A DNA stretch of 64,000 nt from Eremophila alpestris peregrina. Its lineage: Eukaryota; Chordata; Aves; Passeriformes; Alaudidae. A program made the position numbers and the translations under genes. The notes under the pieces were generated by a model, which was not told the origin of the DNA, did no database searches, and was given only the letters and a program-made list of their open reading frames with translations. Positions 48,397 through 60,254 of this stretch are shown in pieces; position 1 is the first letter of the stretch, and each line of letters begins with the position of its first letter. The stretch lies in contig WMCF01000029.1 in NCBI GenBank assembly GCA_009792885.1, forward strand, positions 7,479,499 through 7,543,498, given 5' to 3'.

Positions 48397-48791
48397 CTAT
48401 GTATTGCCAACATTTTCAACATTAAAGTTTGAATATTTGGGTTTGTTCTCTGTTTGTACAACACTCCATGGCCACTGCAGGGCCATCTTGCTGGTACATT
48501 TAGAGAACTGAAAGGAAGGGCAGCTTTGAAAGAAGCAGGATGGGAGCACAGCTGGGCTGGATGGTGACCAAGGATGTGAGAAGCTGTTCAGTGACTCAGT
48601 GTCACACCCTGGTTCCGGAGCAGGCACAGCCACACTGCTGACCCTGCCAGGGATCAGAGCTGACTTCAGCTGCTCCAGAGCCACTGGAGCCTCTGGCATA
48701 GATTGCTCAGGTTTGTCATGTCTCCTGGTTGTTGGATATGGTGTGTTATCCACTGCCTTAGTGGGGTTACTGCACAGCCCTGTGATAGTCC
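48397..48791 (-). other. Candidate minus-strand terminal exon, 130 codons
   Basis: The minus strand has a very strong acceptor-like tract (TTCTCTTCTGTGTTCTTCCACAG) directly before 48,791. From there one frame stays open for two bases plus 130 codons and ends at TAG (48,399-48,397). The peptide is Pro/Ser-rich, with MPEAPVALEQLKSALIPGR near the middle. No canonical polyadenylation signal is obvious just downstream. I recognise no family and found no matching upstream exon. The acceptor and the length make it more notable than the other antisense frames. Confidence 0.28.
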
Positions 48792-49332
48792 CTGTGGAAG
48801 AACACAGAAGAGAATGAAATAAAAAAGACTTCATGGTTTTCTTAAATCTCTTCCTGTGTTCATTTGATTCTACAGCAAAACTTGTTTTCTGAAGTTCAGT
48901 TCTTAGTAGGCATTGAGCTTTCAATGATGAATACTCATTAGCATGCAATTTTTGTTCCATTTGCTCCAAACCCATTGTAAAAATCAGTATTTATTTTTTG
49001 TGCCTCTGCTGTGTGTAAGGTAACCTTTACTGCTTTTATTTTATAGCATCTTACATCTGTCTTCTTTCCCTGTAGGAGGAAAACCAGTGGAAGCCTGAGT
49101 CTTGTATTCCTTGTTCCTCCATGTAGATACTTGGTTCCATCATAGATTTTAGCATGTACAGAAGAAACAATCACTGTATACTTTTCTGACTGTGAATGTC
49201 TTTTTGCCTACTGCAATCACAATTGCCTCATGTGCACTTTTTTAGTTGATGCTGATTCTTACTGACCTTAATCCCTCTTCTGAAGAGAAATGCCTGTCGA
49301 ACCTTGTAATACTGTCAAAAAGCATGAAATTC

Positions 49333-49500
49333 AGAGAATCATATTAGTGATGGAAAAGTCCTGTTAGGTCATCCAGTCCATCTCTTGCCAGCACAAGATT
49401 CTCCACAGGGATACTCTCTAATGCTCTGCCTACTTGCGAATGGTCTGTAGTTCTTGAGCTGGAAACCCTGAGACTGATCCATTGTACAGGAAATTATCCC
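49333..49500 (-). mobile_element. Old CR1-type tail fragment, antisense
   Basis: AGAGAATCATATTAGTGATGG, then AGGTCATCCAGTCCATCTCT, TGCCAGCACAAGATTCTCCA and CTCTAATGCTCTGCC follow the order of the reverse-complement tail of old CR1 subfamilies also found in turtles and crocodiles. Divergence is high and the 5' boundary is unclear. Confidence 0.6.
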
Positions 49501-52500
49501 ATTGCAACATTTCTCCTCTGTATTTGCTTACACTTTGACCTGCAGGCCAGTCAGGTAATAACTGACTGTTGATTCAGAGCATCTCTGTGTGAGTGGTGTA
49601 TCATATCCAAAAGGCATGAATGAATACTGGCTAAGTGACAAAATATTACCAATGTCTGAAGGGACACATGACTGAGCAGAGCAGCATCCTATTTCTGCAC
49701 TGTCAGGCACTACTTGCCAAGAAGCTGAGTCTCAGTGGCTGTGTTTTTTAGTTTAATACTGTGGCAGCTGTCTGCTCAAGTATCTCAGGATTATATTGGG
49801 TAAAATTCTGAGCTTGGCAGAGTCAAATACTTCTTTCAGGTTGCCTGATCTATAGAGTAGGATGTAAAGTTGTACATCTCGTGATTGGAAGTAATTTGTG
49901 ATACTGGAGGATCTTAAGTGAACAGTTGAGGACTGATATTACTGAAAAGCTACCTAGCTCACAGTAGCTTCAGCTGAACTCTCTATGTACATCTCAGTTT
50001 GTTTATTTAAAATAAATAAAATACATACCTTTTGGAAGTTGAGAGATTCCCAGGAGGAATACTGGTTCACTGGTCCTGGGGCATGAGGCTTCTCATCTGC
50101 CACCAACCACAGTGAGCTGGGGCTGAGCTTTGGAGCTTTGAATTTTGGAGGCTTTTAAGTATTTATTTGTAATGGTCTTACTTGAAGTAAAAAGTGATTC
50201 TGGAGGAGCAGCCCATAAGTGATGGAGGGTTTGGAGTTTGGGATGTTCTCTGGGGCAGTGAGGAGCAGTGTGTGGGACCTGTGGCAGGTCTCTGAGCTGC
50301 ACACCGGGTGTGCAGTGAGTAACCTGTGTGCTGGAACTGTGTACAGCCAGGCATGCTGCAGGCCCTGGGGACAGGCAGTGCCTTGAATTACATGTGTTTA
50401 ATTAATCCTTAAAAGAACTGTCTCTTCCAGTGTAGGAAAAAGCTCTAAAGGGGCAGCTAAAGTATCATTTTCTTTTAGTGCTTTTATTTGACTACTTATT
50501 AAGACATAGAAAAACTAATGCTTTAGAAATTTAAGATTCATGATAGAAGATACAATGTGCTTCCTTTTATTGTGTTTGGTCTCAAGGTGTACATTTTCCT
50601 GTTAAAAATATTGCAAAATCTTAATATTTTTTATTATGTATTCTAAAAAGGAAAATAAAAAGCTTAAGAACTTAAAAGCTAGTTTAATTGTGCCAAAGGA
50701 AAAAATAGCCTTTAAACATCATTTTTCTCTCCAAACAACATCTGAGAAGACCATGTGTACCTCCCATGGCATCACCACAGTAATCTTTTGATGAGAACTT
50801 CCCTTACTAGACCCTTCAGGACTGAATTGTTTGAGTTGCTGGACACTGAACAGTGCAGCTCACAGATCATAAAATAGTGATTCATACTGAAGGTAAATTT
50901 TGAACTTTTAAGGGACAACTATTGAAAATAGCTCTTTATGTAGATTGATGGTAAAACATACATATGCAGCCCTCTTGTGACTTGTGCTGTATCAGTTCTG
51001 TGCTTTTATCATTATGACAGGTTCTACTTACAAAGTCCTTAATAAAATTGGTCTTTTGAAATTGAAATATGAAATTTAGTGTGGGCAAAAGTATCCTGAC
51101 ATGCAGAGTCAAAATAGGGATTGAGGCTAAGAAAGAGCCTTTCAAATGTAAGCTAATATATCATAGCAAGTATGGAAATCTATGTTGATGCAGAAATCTA
51201 GATTTTCATGAAATACTAGCTTCATCTCTATCATTTCATCAGCAGGAGAAAATGAAAGAGTAAATGAAAAACTGCTTCAGTTTGAGCAGTTGCCATTGTT
51301 AGAGAAAATTAACCTTTTCTCTTCCATCTAGGATTTGAATTTACTGCCCATGTGAAAAACTGTAAAAATGGAATAGGGTTTTGAAAACATGAATCCTTAG
51401 TTTATTATGTACTCTCAAAACTTTGAGAGCAAAGTCATTATTTGAGACTAAAATGTCATGTAATTTGTGAAGTTAATGGAAGGTAGAACCTTCAACATTC
51501 CTGAAATTTTAATCCTTCTGTAGTTCATGTGATTTCATGTGATCTCTCACCCTCTGAGAAACTGCTTCATTATCTTGCATAACAGTTTGGCAGATCTCCA
51601 TCTTTGCTCTGCTGAATAAAGGAATAGTGTTTCTACAGAAACAAGTTTGAGAATTTACAAGATGGAGAAGGAGCTCAAGGTTTAAAATCCAATTCTTAAA
51701 TAACTGCTTGTTAGAAGCCAAAGTTTTTTGCTGTAGTGATTTTGTTGTTATATTTATATACATCTAATATTAGAGTAGCTTTTTCAGGAGCTGAATTTTA
51801 CAAAAGTTTTTTGCAAAATATTTAGAAGCTGTTTGCATTTCTAAAATAACAAGCTATTTTTCTCTGTCTTTAGAATCAACTCATTTAATAATGATTTCAT
51901 TGTATTTTGTAGCTTTCAATTGGTAACATCATTATGGTCTCTTCTCTAACTTGTGCCAGTATAGGCAGGATTAGAAGCAGATACCTAATAGAACAATTTT
52001 ATTCTGTTGTAGAGTTGGCAGTTTGCTTTTTTTACCCAAGGAAAGGTGCTATTCATGTTTTCCTTCCCTAACCTGTGTTTGTGCCCAGGCTCTGTGTCTG
52101 CAGGGCACAGGCAGGAGGTGGCACTGGGCTGCTGCCAGGCTGAGGGCTCTGACCACACGTGTTGTGTGCAAAGGCCTGAGGCATCCCTGGCACTGGGAAT
52201 TCAGAAACACCCTGTGAAAAATCCCAAGGGGGCACAACAGGCACAGTGTCTGTTCAGCTGCTGATGGAATATGTAGATAGCACCCTGTACATTGCATACT
52301 GTGTGGGGTTTTTGCTTCTACAGGGACATATTTAGCCAAATACAATCCAGAAGTGCAATTTATATCCCATTATTGATAACTGTAATTCTTAAATGCCAAA
52401 TTTTAAAGCAACCACGTCCAGTTTGTGCGGCAACTCAAAGGCTGTGCTGTGACTTCTGTTACTGCTGGGTTCCAGTTTTAACACTGGTAAAAAGAAGCTG

Positions 52501-55096
52501 TTCATTCTTCAGGTCTGAAAAAACCCTCAAGGGATTTGGCTAAAGATTGCCATGGATGGGTGCAAGCATCCATTTGTGTGTGCACATGCATGGAAACTAG
52601 AAGTTACATGGGCTGGCTCAAAATGCCAATTATAAAATATTTATTTTACTAGTAAACAAATCAATAGCAATCAGTAAAGGATTCATTAGGTTAATAATTT
52701 ACATTCATGTAATGCAATTGATTTTGTTTTTCTGAATGCAATTAAAATTGTTTCAGCTGCACTTATGTAGTTTTAATTTGATTTAATGAATTAATGGATG
52801 AATGCAGTTCCCCAGAGTGTTATTTAAATTGATTTAGATAAGTCTACACTACACTGGATATGAAGGTAGTTTAATTAATTTAGAACACTACAGCAAAATT
52901 ATTCCCATTTACACAGAAATACCAGCTACAGTTGTATTTTGTCTTTGAAGTGGTGTGGTATCAACCAGGGACATTCCTACTTTGATTTTCAGTAGGAATT
53001 CTGGTGTGAGTGCTGTGCTGGTGACAGTAACCATCCACTAAGGAGTCAGTCCAGTTATCTGAAATATCTGTATTCACTATTGATCCAGTAAGTTCAGCCA
53101 CCTGCACTGGCTTTTTGCTATCTGTGAGGCAATCATGAAACATTTGTTCAATTATTGCTGCATTAGCTGCTGAGTTGGAAATTTTATCTCTCTTTTGGGA
53201 ATGGAAATTTAAATCTAGACAGAAATTAGGGGCTTTATACTCCTAATTTAACACTTGGTTCCTTTGTTCTCCTGAACTACCTCAGTAAATGAGTAGTTCC
53301 TGCTCTGAAATGGAGTAGAAATAAAAGCCAGTGAAATACAGCAGCAGAAGGCAGGAGGTTTGTCCCTCTCTCCTGGGAGATGGAGGACCAAGCCCTCTCG
53401 GGGTGTCTGTGGGTATTTCCTTGCTCAGCAGAGAGATGAGCTTGCTGACACAACTGCTGAGGAGCTGGAGCTGTCCTTAGGATAGCAAGGAAGTTTCTGT
53501 TAACTAACAGCATCTAAACTTGGCAACATGCAAGTGAAGTACTGGTACTCAGACTGGTCTTTTAAACCAAAATAACTTGCCAATGGCTAAAAATAAAGTT
53601 TCTGGATATGACAGAATGAGCCCTGGTAGAAAAACATGCCATTGGGACCTACAAAGTCTGTAAGCATTTTTTGATATATGCCAACTCCATTTAGATTTTC
53701 TTTTTAAAAAAAGAGGGGACAAGTAGATGCAGCAGACTGATGTAATATTTGGTTTATACTTCATGTAAAATCAGGTTATTTTTAAGGGCATATACTGCCC
53801 CCTTTACACAAATAATTCTGACTACAGTCTCATTTAAAAGATACACCAGATTTGTACTCTCAGAAGATATACGTGGCTTTTAACAGTGAAACTAAAATTT
53901 AGCCTGTGTTACGTATTAGTACAACTAAAGAACCATCAAATGGAAATTTAAAAAGTTTCCAGAATTTAGTCTATTTTAGTTTGTGTTTGAGTCCAAGTAG
54001 GTTTTTCCACTACAATATTTTTTCCCAAGTAAATTCATTAGGTAACGAAATGCAGATAATTGTGAAATCCATCCTCTCTAGATGAGTTTGGGGTGAGGTA
54101 TAAAGTATGTAAAAGTAGTCAAGGAAGTAAAGACATTCTGTTTATTTTCAACACTGAAATATACCCCATGGAAAAGATTCTTTTTTGGGTTCCTGGGAGC
54201 AGTTGGACTCGTGCTTAGTGAGCTTTTCTACTTCCGTTTCTACTTTTTGATCTGCTTTTAATCGTCCCACTTCTTTATCACTAATGCTCATGGAGTGAAA
54301 AATTAAAATTCTTGCCAAAAGGCAAGATGCCACCCTTAAAGTAGCTTCTGTTGGATCTGTCAGTTGATAACTCAGTAATGCATGATTTTTTTTCTAGGTC
54401 ATTTGAGCATATGAAGCAAAGATCTTGCTGATGATGCAACCGGTATCTTTTATCTTATTTTATCAACTAAAGTATTTCATCCCTAATTTCATTGAGGTTG
54501 AGTGAAATACTCTGGAAGTATAAGGCATGAGATGTGTATGTGGCATACTGAGGAAAAAGATTTTTCCAAAAGCAAGAAGATAATCAAAGGGTAAGAAAAT
54601 CTTTTTTGAAACAAGGTGATAAGGAGAAACAGACCCTAAAATTAGAAAGGTAATAAAATAATGCTCACAGCAATAACACTGAAATACTGAGAAGTGATGA
54701 AACAGGCTGAAGAACAGAAAGACACACTTTTCAAAATGCAGCCCTGATCATAACTGCATGGAGAAAAGGACTAACTTAAAACACAGAAGAAAAAGATTAT
54801 CTTTCTCTGTTGTACATTTGATTTTAGGTGATCAGTGCAAAGTCTCTCTTGAAAAAATGCTCAAAAGTACTTGCTTGCAGTCAGTTTCATCCATTTGAAA
54901 GACACAAAAATGATAGAAATCTCATTTAAAAACAATTACATTGAAGGCTGTCTTTAAGTAGAACCATTATGCAAACGATGAGATTCCACAGATTCCTGGC
55001 ATTCTCCTTCTGTTAGTGCTGCAGTTGGTCCCTCCAGCTTTGTTAAGGACCTGGGAGCTGGGCAGGCCTGCCTTCCACACTCTGCTTTACTTACAG

Positions 55097-55198
55097 GGCT
55101 CTCCATGGAGTGATAGCTGCATGTCAAAAAAATTCTCCACCAGGAATGGCTCTTGGGACAATGAAATTGTTGTTGCCAGCCTGCCAAAAAGAATCCTG
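55097..55198 (+). CDS. Third coding exon of the unidentified gene
   Basis: The acceptor is TCTGCTTTACTTACAG and the donor after 55,198 is GTAAGG. The exon is 102 nt, 34 codons, phase 0 at both ends, so it joins directly to exon 2. It reads GSPWSDSCMSKKFSTRNGSW and then DNEIVVASLPKRIL. Two Trp codons, evenly mixed third positions and charged residues make it look strongly coding. With exons 1 and 2 it extends the peptide to 110 residues with no stop, and the gene must continue past the window. Ser/Lys-rich composition again suggests an intracellular regulatory region. No family recognised. Without the splice, the frame closes about ten codons downstream (TAG at 55,226). Confidence 0.7.
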
Positions 55199-58100
55199 GT
55201 AAGGAAAAGTAAAATCAAGCGAAAGTAGAAAGGTGGTTTCTTTGCTTTCCTTTTATTATTCCGTCAGGGAAGGGTGGAGTCACAGGGAATAATGGTACAC
55301 ATTTCCTTTAACATTTAGCAACAAGTTGATTCCATGAGCAGAATAAATATCCTGTGTTCTTTAATATCTTGCAGTTTGTATTTTAGGGTGATTTCAGAAG
55401 TGGGAATGCTTGGTTGAATTTTAAGTCCTGGCATGTCTCTTTGTATAAGAGAATAAATAGTTCAATTACAAAAATTATTTTATATTCCTTAGATTTTGAT
55501 TGAGATTTTTTTATGTCATTTGAAGTTTTAAAGCAAATAATAAAAGTAATGTTTTGCCTTAATTTAATCAGAGTTATAATCTTTAGACACCTTTGTAGAA
55601 ATAAATAAGGCTTATCTTTGAAATACAAAGTACCTTTCCACTGCTTTGTACACCTGATACCTAAGACCAGTTTCCAGGACTGGCAGTTTCACCTAATGTT
55701 GCAGTTCTGTATTTTGGTTTTCACTGTAGATAATTCAGTTACTACCATGGCTCCTGGCCTATGCCCAGTTCCCCCTGGCTGTCAGTGAGGTTGTGTGGGT
55801 GTGGGAGATGCAGATATTTGAATCTTCAGGATAAAAATCCATTTCCAGGGTACAAAAATGCAAAGGGAAAAATAAAATTCCATAACTGTTGGTAGAATTC
55901 GAGAAGTATGCAAGAGTTTGTTCAGTTTCTGTAAGAATGATGTGGTGATAGAGTCACGATTCCACAGGCAAGTGGGAGAAAACGTGTTGTGCTAATATTG
56001 GTTTCTAAGTCAGGAGAGGTCAAGCAAAATGATTTACTGATGTCTCTCTTTTTTTCTTCTTCTTCTTGTTATTTTAATCTCTTTAGTTGAAGCACTTTAT
56101 TCAGATTGCTGACACCTCCTCACTGTTTTATATTAACAGAGAACCAGAGGTTTTTAGGCATGTTTTTGCAATTGCCACAACGATGGTCTAGCATGAATTC
56201 TTATTTCCAATTTTATATAGAAAGCAAAATTTACATTCTTGTAATATAAAATCATGGCAGTTTATGTATGTTAGGTAAACCTATTTAACAATTTCTAAAA
56301 TTGCATGTCTTCCTTTTAGCATGTTTACTTTTAAATATAAAATCTATGAGACAGAGCTTTTGCACTCATTGTTTGATTTTTGGGAAGCACTTTTTATATG
56401 GTTATTTCAGAGGAGACTTCCAAGTACTGTGTCAGAACAGTCCTACCTTGCAATGCACTAGTCTGCAATAAAAATTAGCCACTATCTGCAGCATTCTCTC
56501 AAAACATTGTCCCTAAGATTTCTCTTTCAGTTAATTCCCCTCTTGTGGAATTATTCTACAGTTTTAATTGAGGAAGAAAAAAGATTACTGTGTTCCTCCA
56601 GTGGCTCAGTGCTGACATTTGCAGCTCTTGCCAGTTGTTTGCCACTAGAAGAAAAAGTTATGATGTAGATTGCAGAAAACTTTCTGGAAGTGACTTCATT
56701 AACTAGCAGTCATCTTTCTCTTGAAAAAAATATATTATCTTCTCCTTCAGCCCTCCCTGTCAGTAGCTCAAGAAAATCTACATCAAAATCTGTGTTAGAG
56801 CAATCGAGAAGGCAAGTTCTCTGTATAAATCCAATTTCTTGTGTCTGTAACAAAGTCCTTCAGAGACTGAAAATGAGCTGTATGTAAGGAAAAGCTGCTG
56901 AAGCCCAGTGGTGCAGTGCCATGGAGCAGCTTCCAGCTCTGTGCTGTTTGCTGTTGTTTGCAGGGCTGGCATTGGGAGACCTCAGCTGGTGAGAGCCTCT
57001 GGTTGTGCTCAGGGCTGTGATTGTGTGGCTGTGGAGTGAGAGGCTCTGCTGCCTGGAGAGTTTACTGAGTTAAATAGAAAAGATAAACAAAGCAAAGGAA
57101 GGAAACAGTTGTTCACCAGGACAACAAGGCAGCCATCCAGGATGCTGCTGGACCTCTGGGCCAGGGGTCTGTACACTAAAGGGGAATGCTTTAGGAGGAA
57201 AAAAAAACAAAAGGGAAAAAAATCCAAAGTAGGAGCAATAAACCTGTTCTTTTTATTTTGAGAGGGTCAATACTGTGGCTTTACAAATGCCCCCCCTAGA
57301 TTTAATTCCTGATGATTTATGTCAGTTCTGTGGAATATTTATTAATATGTAATTAAGAAGTGCTGTCCAAAGTGGACTGTGTTTGGATTGAGATTTTCTG
57401 AAACGTTAGAAAAATCCTCCAGGTGGCAGGATTACTGCTGCAGTGTACATGCAGGAGATGGGGATATGGTTTTATCCCTCACTACAAAACACTCCTGTTT
57501 TTGAATTGAGGAAAAGACTTTTTGAAAGCAATTTTGACCAGAGCCTGTGGGAAATTGCAGAGATTAAGTAGTATTTGCTTGTTTTGTTCAGGGTGCTGAC
57601 TGAGTACCCTTGTTCTATTCTTAAACAGCAAAAAGTCAGAATCAAACTTATTTATATGTGGAGTGGTGTAAAAGATTTCATTAACAGCACAAAGAAGGTG
57701 CATGTACAAGGAGTATGTCAGATGTTTCCAGGTCGTGTTGCACATTCCATTTACTACTCCCAGAACAGCAATAGTGGTAGGAACCCTTCAAAATGAAACA
57801 CAACATGAAACAAATTCTGTTTTGGCACTTATCTTTTCCTTAGTGCCCTGTAATTGCAAAGGAAAATTAAATCTCCCCTCCCTTTAGGGGTCTCCCTTGC
57901 TTAATATCTGTCAATGAACTTGTGTGAAAGCATTAATTTGATATAGGATTTGTCATCTATGCCATCATATGCTTTGACTCTTTGTGTGTCTATCATCTCT
58001 CAGCTTCCTCAAGAGGCTCCTCTGGATGATGCATAATCTCTTTATATTTTCAGGATTCCTCATTCATTAGCCAGTAATGTGGAATTAAATTTCTAAAGAT

Positions 58101-60254
58101 GTGGTCATACCATGAAATTATTAGATGCATTTCACATTTCTTCTAATGCAATTTTGCTGCTGGGAGCAGCAGAAAGAGAGAATTCTGTAACTCTCCAAGT
58201 CCTTACATATCATCAGCATTTCTGCTGCAGGTAAGTGACAGTCCATCTGCCACTGAGTGAGAGTGTCCATGCCATTTTAGCATCTTCACTTTGGTTCCTT
58301 CCTTTGTGGAGAGGCAGCAGGTAAGATGCATGGATGCACCCCTCCACTCTTGCTTCTGAGCCCTGCATGATGGGAAATGATGTCCAAAGCAGCATATTGA
58401 TAAATAAAACATCGAAATGCTCCTGAAAGATGCTTGTGCGGAGCTGTCCCGTGTTTGAGGCCGGGCTGTGCTGTGGGAGATGCTGTGGCACATCTGGATG
58501 CACAGCATGTTTGCTGAAGGCAAACAGGACTGCAGTGCTGAGGGACAGCTGGGGCCTGCTGGCTCAGCACACCAGGGCTGGCAGCAGGATGCTGACACTG
58601 CGCCGCCAGCGCGGCTCCCAGGTGAGCTCTCACTGCCTGTGACATTAGACATCAGCACAAACTGCCTGGGAAGGCATTCAGGCAAACTCAGGGCATGAGA
58701 AAGCAAAAGAGAAACTGCAGCTGCCTCTGGAGAAGAGGCTCACTGGTAAAGCTGCTCCATTAGAGAAGTTTGGGCCAGTTGGTTCCATTCCCCAAACGAA
58801 GTAAAAGTAATTCCGATTCAGGTTTGTACTCTCTGGCAGTAGCAATGCTCAGGTGTCAGGAAACTTAAAAATAGCTTTTATAAATCCATTGGGCTTTTTT
58901 CATATTAGCTCTTATTCTTTCTATCCATTTTTATCTTTTTCTTCTGATTCCAGAGATCAACCAAAGGAGGGAAAGGAACACATGAACTCCCATATGATCT
59001 TTAGCCACTGTTTATCATCTCCATATACAAACACCTTCAGTAGGTAATTTTCATTGGTAAAAAGAAAAATTTGGAACACTTAAGCAACTCAGTCTTTTTT
59101 CCCTTTTTTAAAAATTTTGTTTCTTTTTTCTTTTTTTCTTCTTTTCCTTCACCATGGATTCCATGGTTTGGCAAATACAAGTTGAAATAAGTATTTTTTA
59201 GGTTGATGGCACATTACATTTTATTAGAGCACTAAAGCAGTTCTAGAGGTTTTTTTATTTGGTCAGAATTCTAACTATAGAATTAGGTTCTGGGACCTCA
59301 CACTTGTAAATAGTTTGCAAACTAACCATAAATATGGTTGAAAAGCATTAATTCCTGCATTAATTTCAAAAGGGTATAAATGCTCAAAGCATCAACAGAA
59401 ATGTTAAAATGAGAAATCATATTTGATACAAACTCTTTGCTGTTATATATCTGGACCCAAATAGGCAAAGGTGTACAGGTTGAAGTTTGCCTTCAGCATT
59501 TTTTGTGTATAACTTACATACCTTATCTGCCAAAGGGCTGCTGTAACAATTCAAAATGAAAAGCTGTGAAGTGTGGTACTCTTTGGAAAAAAAATAAGGA
59601 GTTTGCCAAAGAAAGAGTGTTCATGTGTGCTGCAGGCTGCAGAGAGGTGCCACAATGATGGGGGCAGGGGAGAAATTGCTGTATCCACCCTTTTGGCAAA
59701 ATATTTCAAAGGCTTTAGCTAGATAAATCTACAGTATATAATACCTCAAAATTTAAATTACAACCAATTAAATAGTACATAGCCAAAGAAATTAAAAACT
59801 GTGACAGCATGCTGTTTCTCTTGTGATTTGTTGGTAGAAATGACATTGAATGGTGAAAGTGCTGTATTAATAATTAAGTATATATCACTGTGTAAATGAA
59901 ATTATTTAACCATGGTTTAACCTCCAGATCTCTCAGGAGTTGGAAGTTATAAATAGATACATGGAAAGAAAGCAGGAAAAAGTTTTGAAATTATTTAGAA
60001 ATTTATTTGCTTAGAAAATGCTGTTGCAGATAGAGATTCAGAGAGTTAATTGTTCTGCTTGGAATTACTTAATTTTTATTTTAAGACAAATTTAAAATGT
60101 AACAGGCAGACATGTCAGTTATTATTACATTGATTTTAACTTGGCTTTAGTCATCACCACCAGCACAGATGACAGACTCAGAGAGGGCTGCAGGATTTTA
60201 GCAGAGAATAAAAGGCAGTTTAGAACAGGAAGGGAATGAATTAAACTGTGTTTA
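55199..60254 (+). other. Start of intron 3, no firm exon
   Basis: AT-rich sequence with one higher-GC block at about 58.43-58.65 kb. That block has overlapping frames on both strands and no recognisable product. A plus-strand candidate (56,751-56,811) has a good acceptor and a GC-type donor, but its phase does not fit exon 3. No next exon fitting phase 0 was found before the window ends. Confidence 0.45.
59094..59150. repeat. Pyrimidine-rich low-complexity tract
   Basis: Some 57 bp of nearly pure T and C, broken only by AAAAA and a G near 59,110-59,120. It ends just before CACCATGGATTCCATGG. Probably simple sequence. It could serve as a strong polypyrimidine tract, but no exon follows. Confidence 0.75.

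Larger units (their letters stand above)
28206..55096 (+). other. Intron 2 of the unidentified gene
   Basis: About 26.9 kb from GTAAGT to a tract ending TTTACTTACAG. It contains two CR1 tails, one older repeat, a small CpG island at 42.5 kb, and several candidate exons on both strands that are described separately. The rest is AT-rich sequence in which I see nothing else of substance. Its great length is typical of the first introns of large vertebrate genes. Confidence 0.6.

Noticed and set aside
49079..49130. Strong acceptor (CTTCTTTCCCTGTAG) followed by GAGGAAAACCAGTGG
   Set aside because: All useful phases meet stops quickly and no donor or nearby poly(A) signal supports a terminal exon.
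58203..58706. Minus-strand 167-codon frame plus overlapping frames on both strands in a higher-GC block
   Set aside because: Peptides are Cys/Ser/His-rich without a family resemblance. Splice sites are poor and alternative frames are equally open.
58765..58800. GGGCCAGTTGG and GGTTCCATTCC, resembling tRNA promoter A and B boxes
   Set aside because: They are adjacent rather than 30-60 bp apart and no cloverleaf can be drawn.
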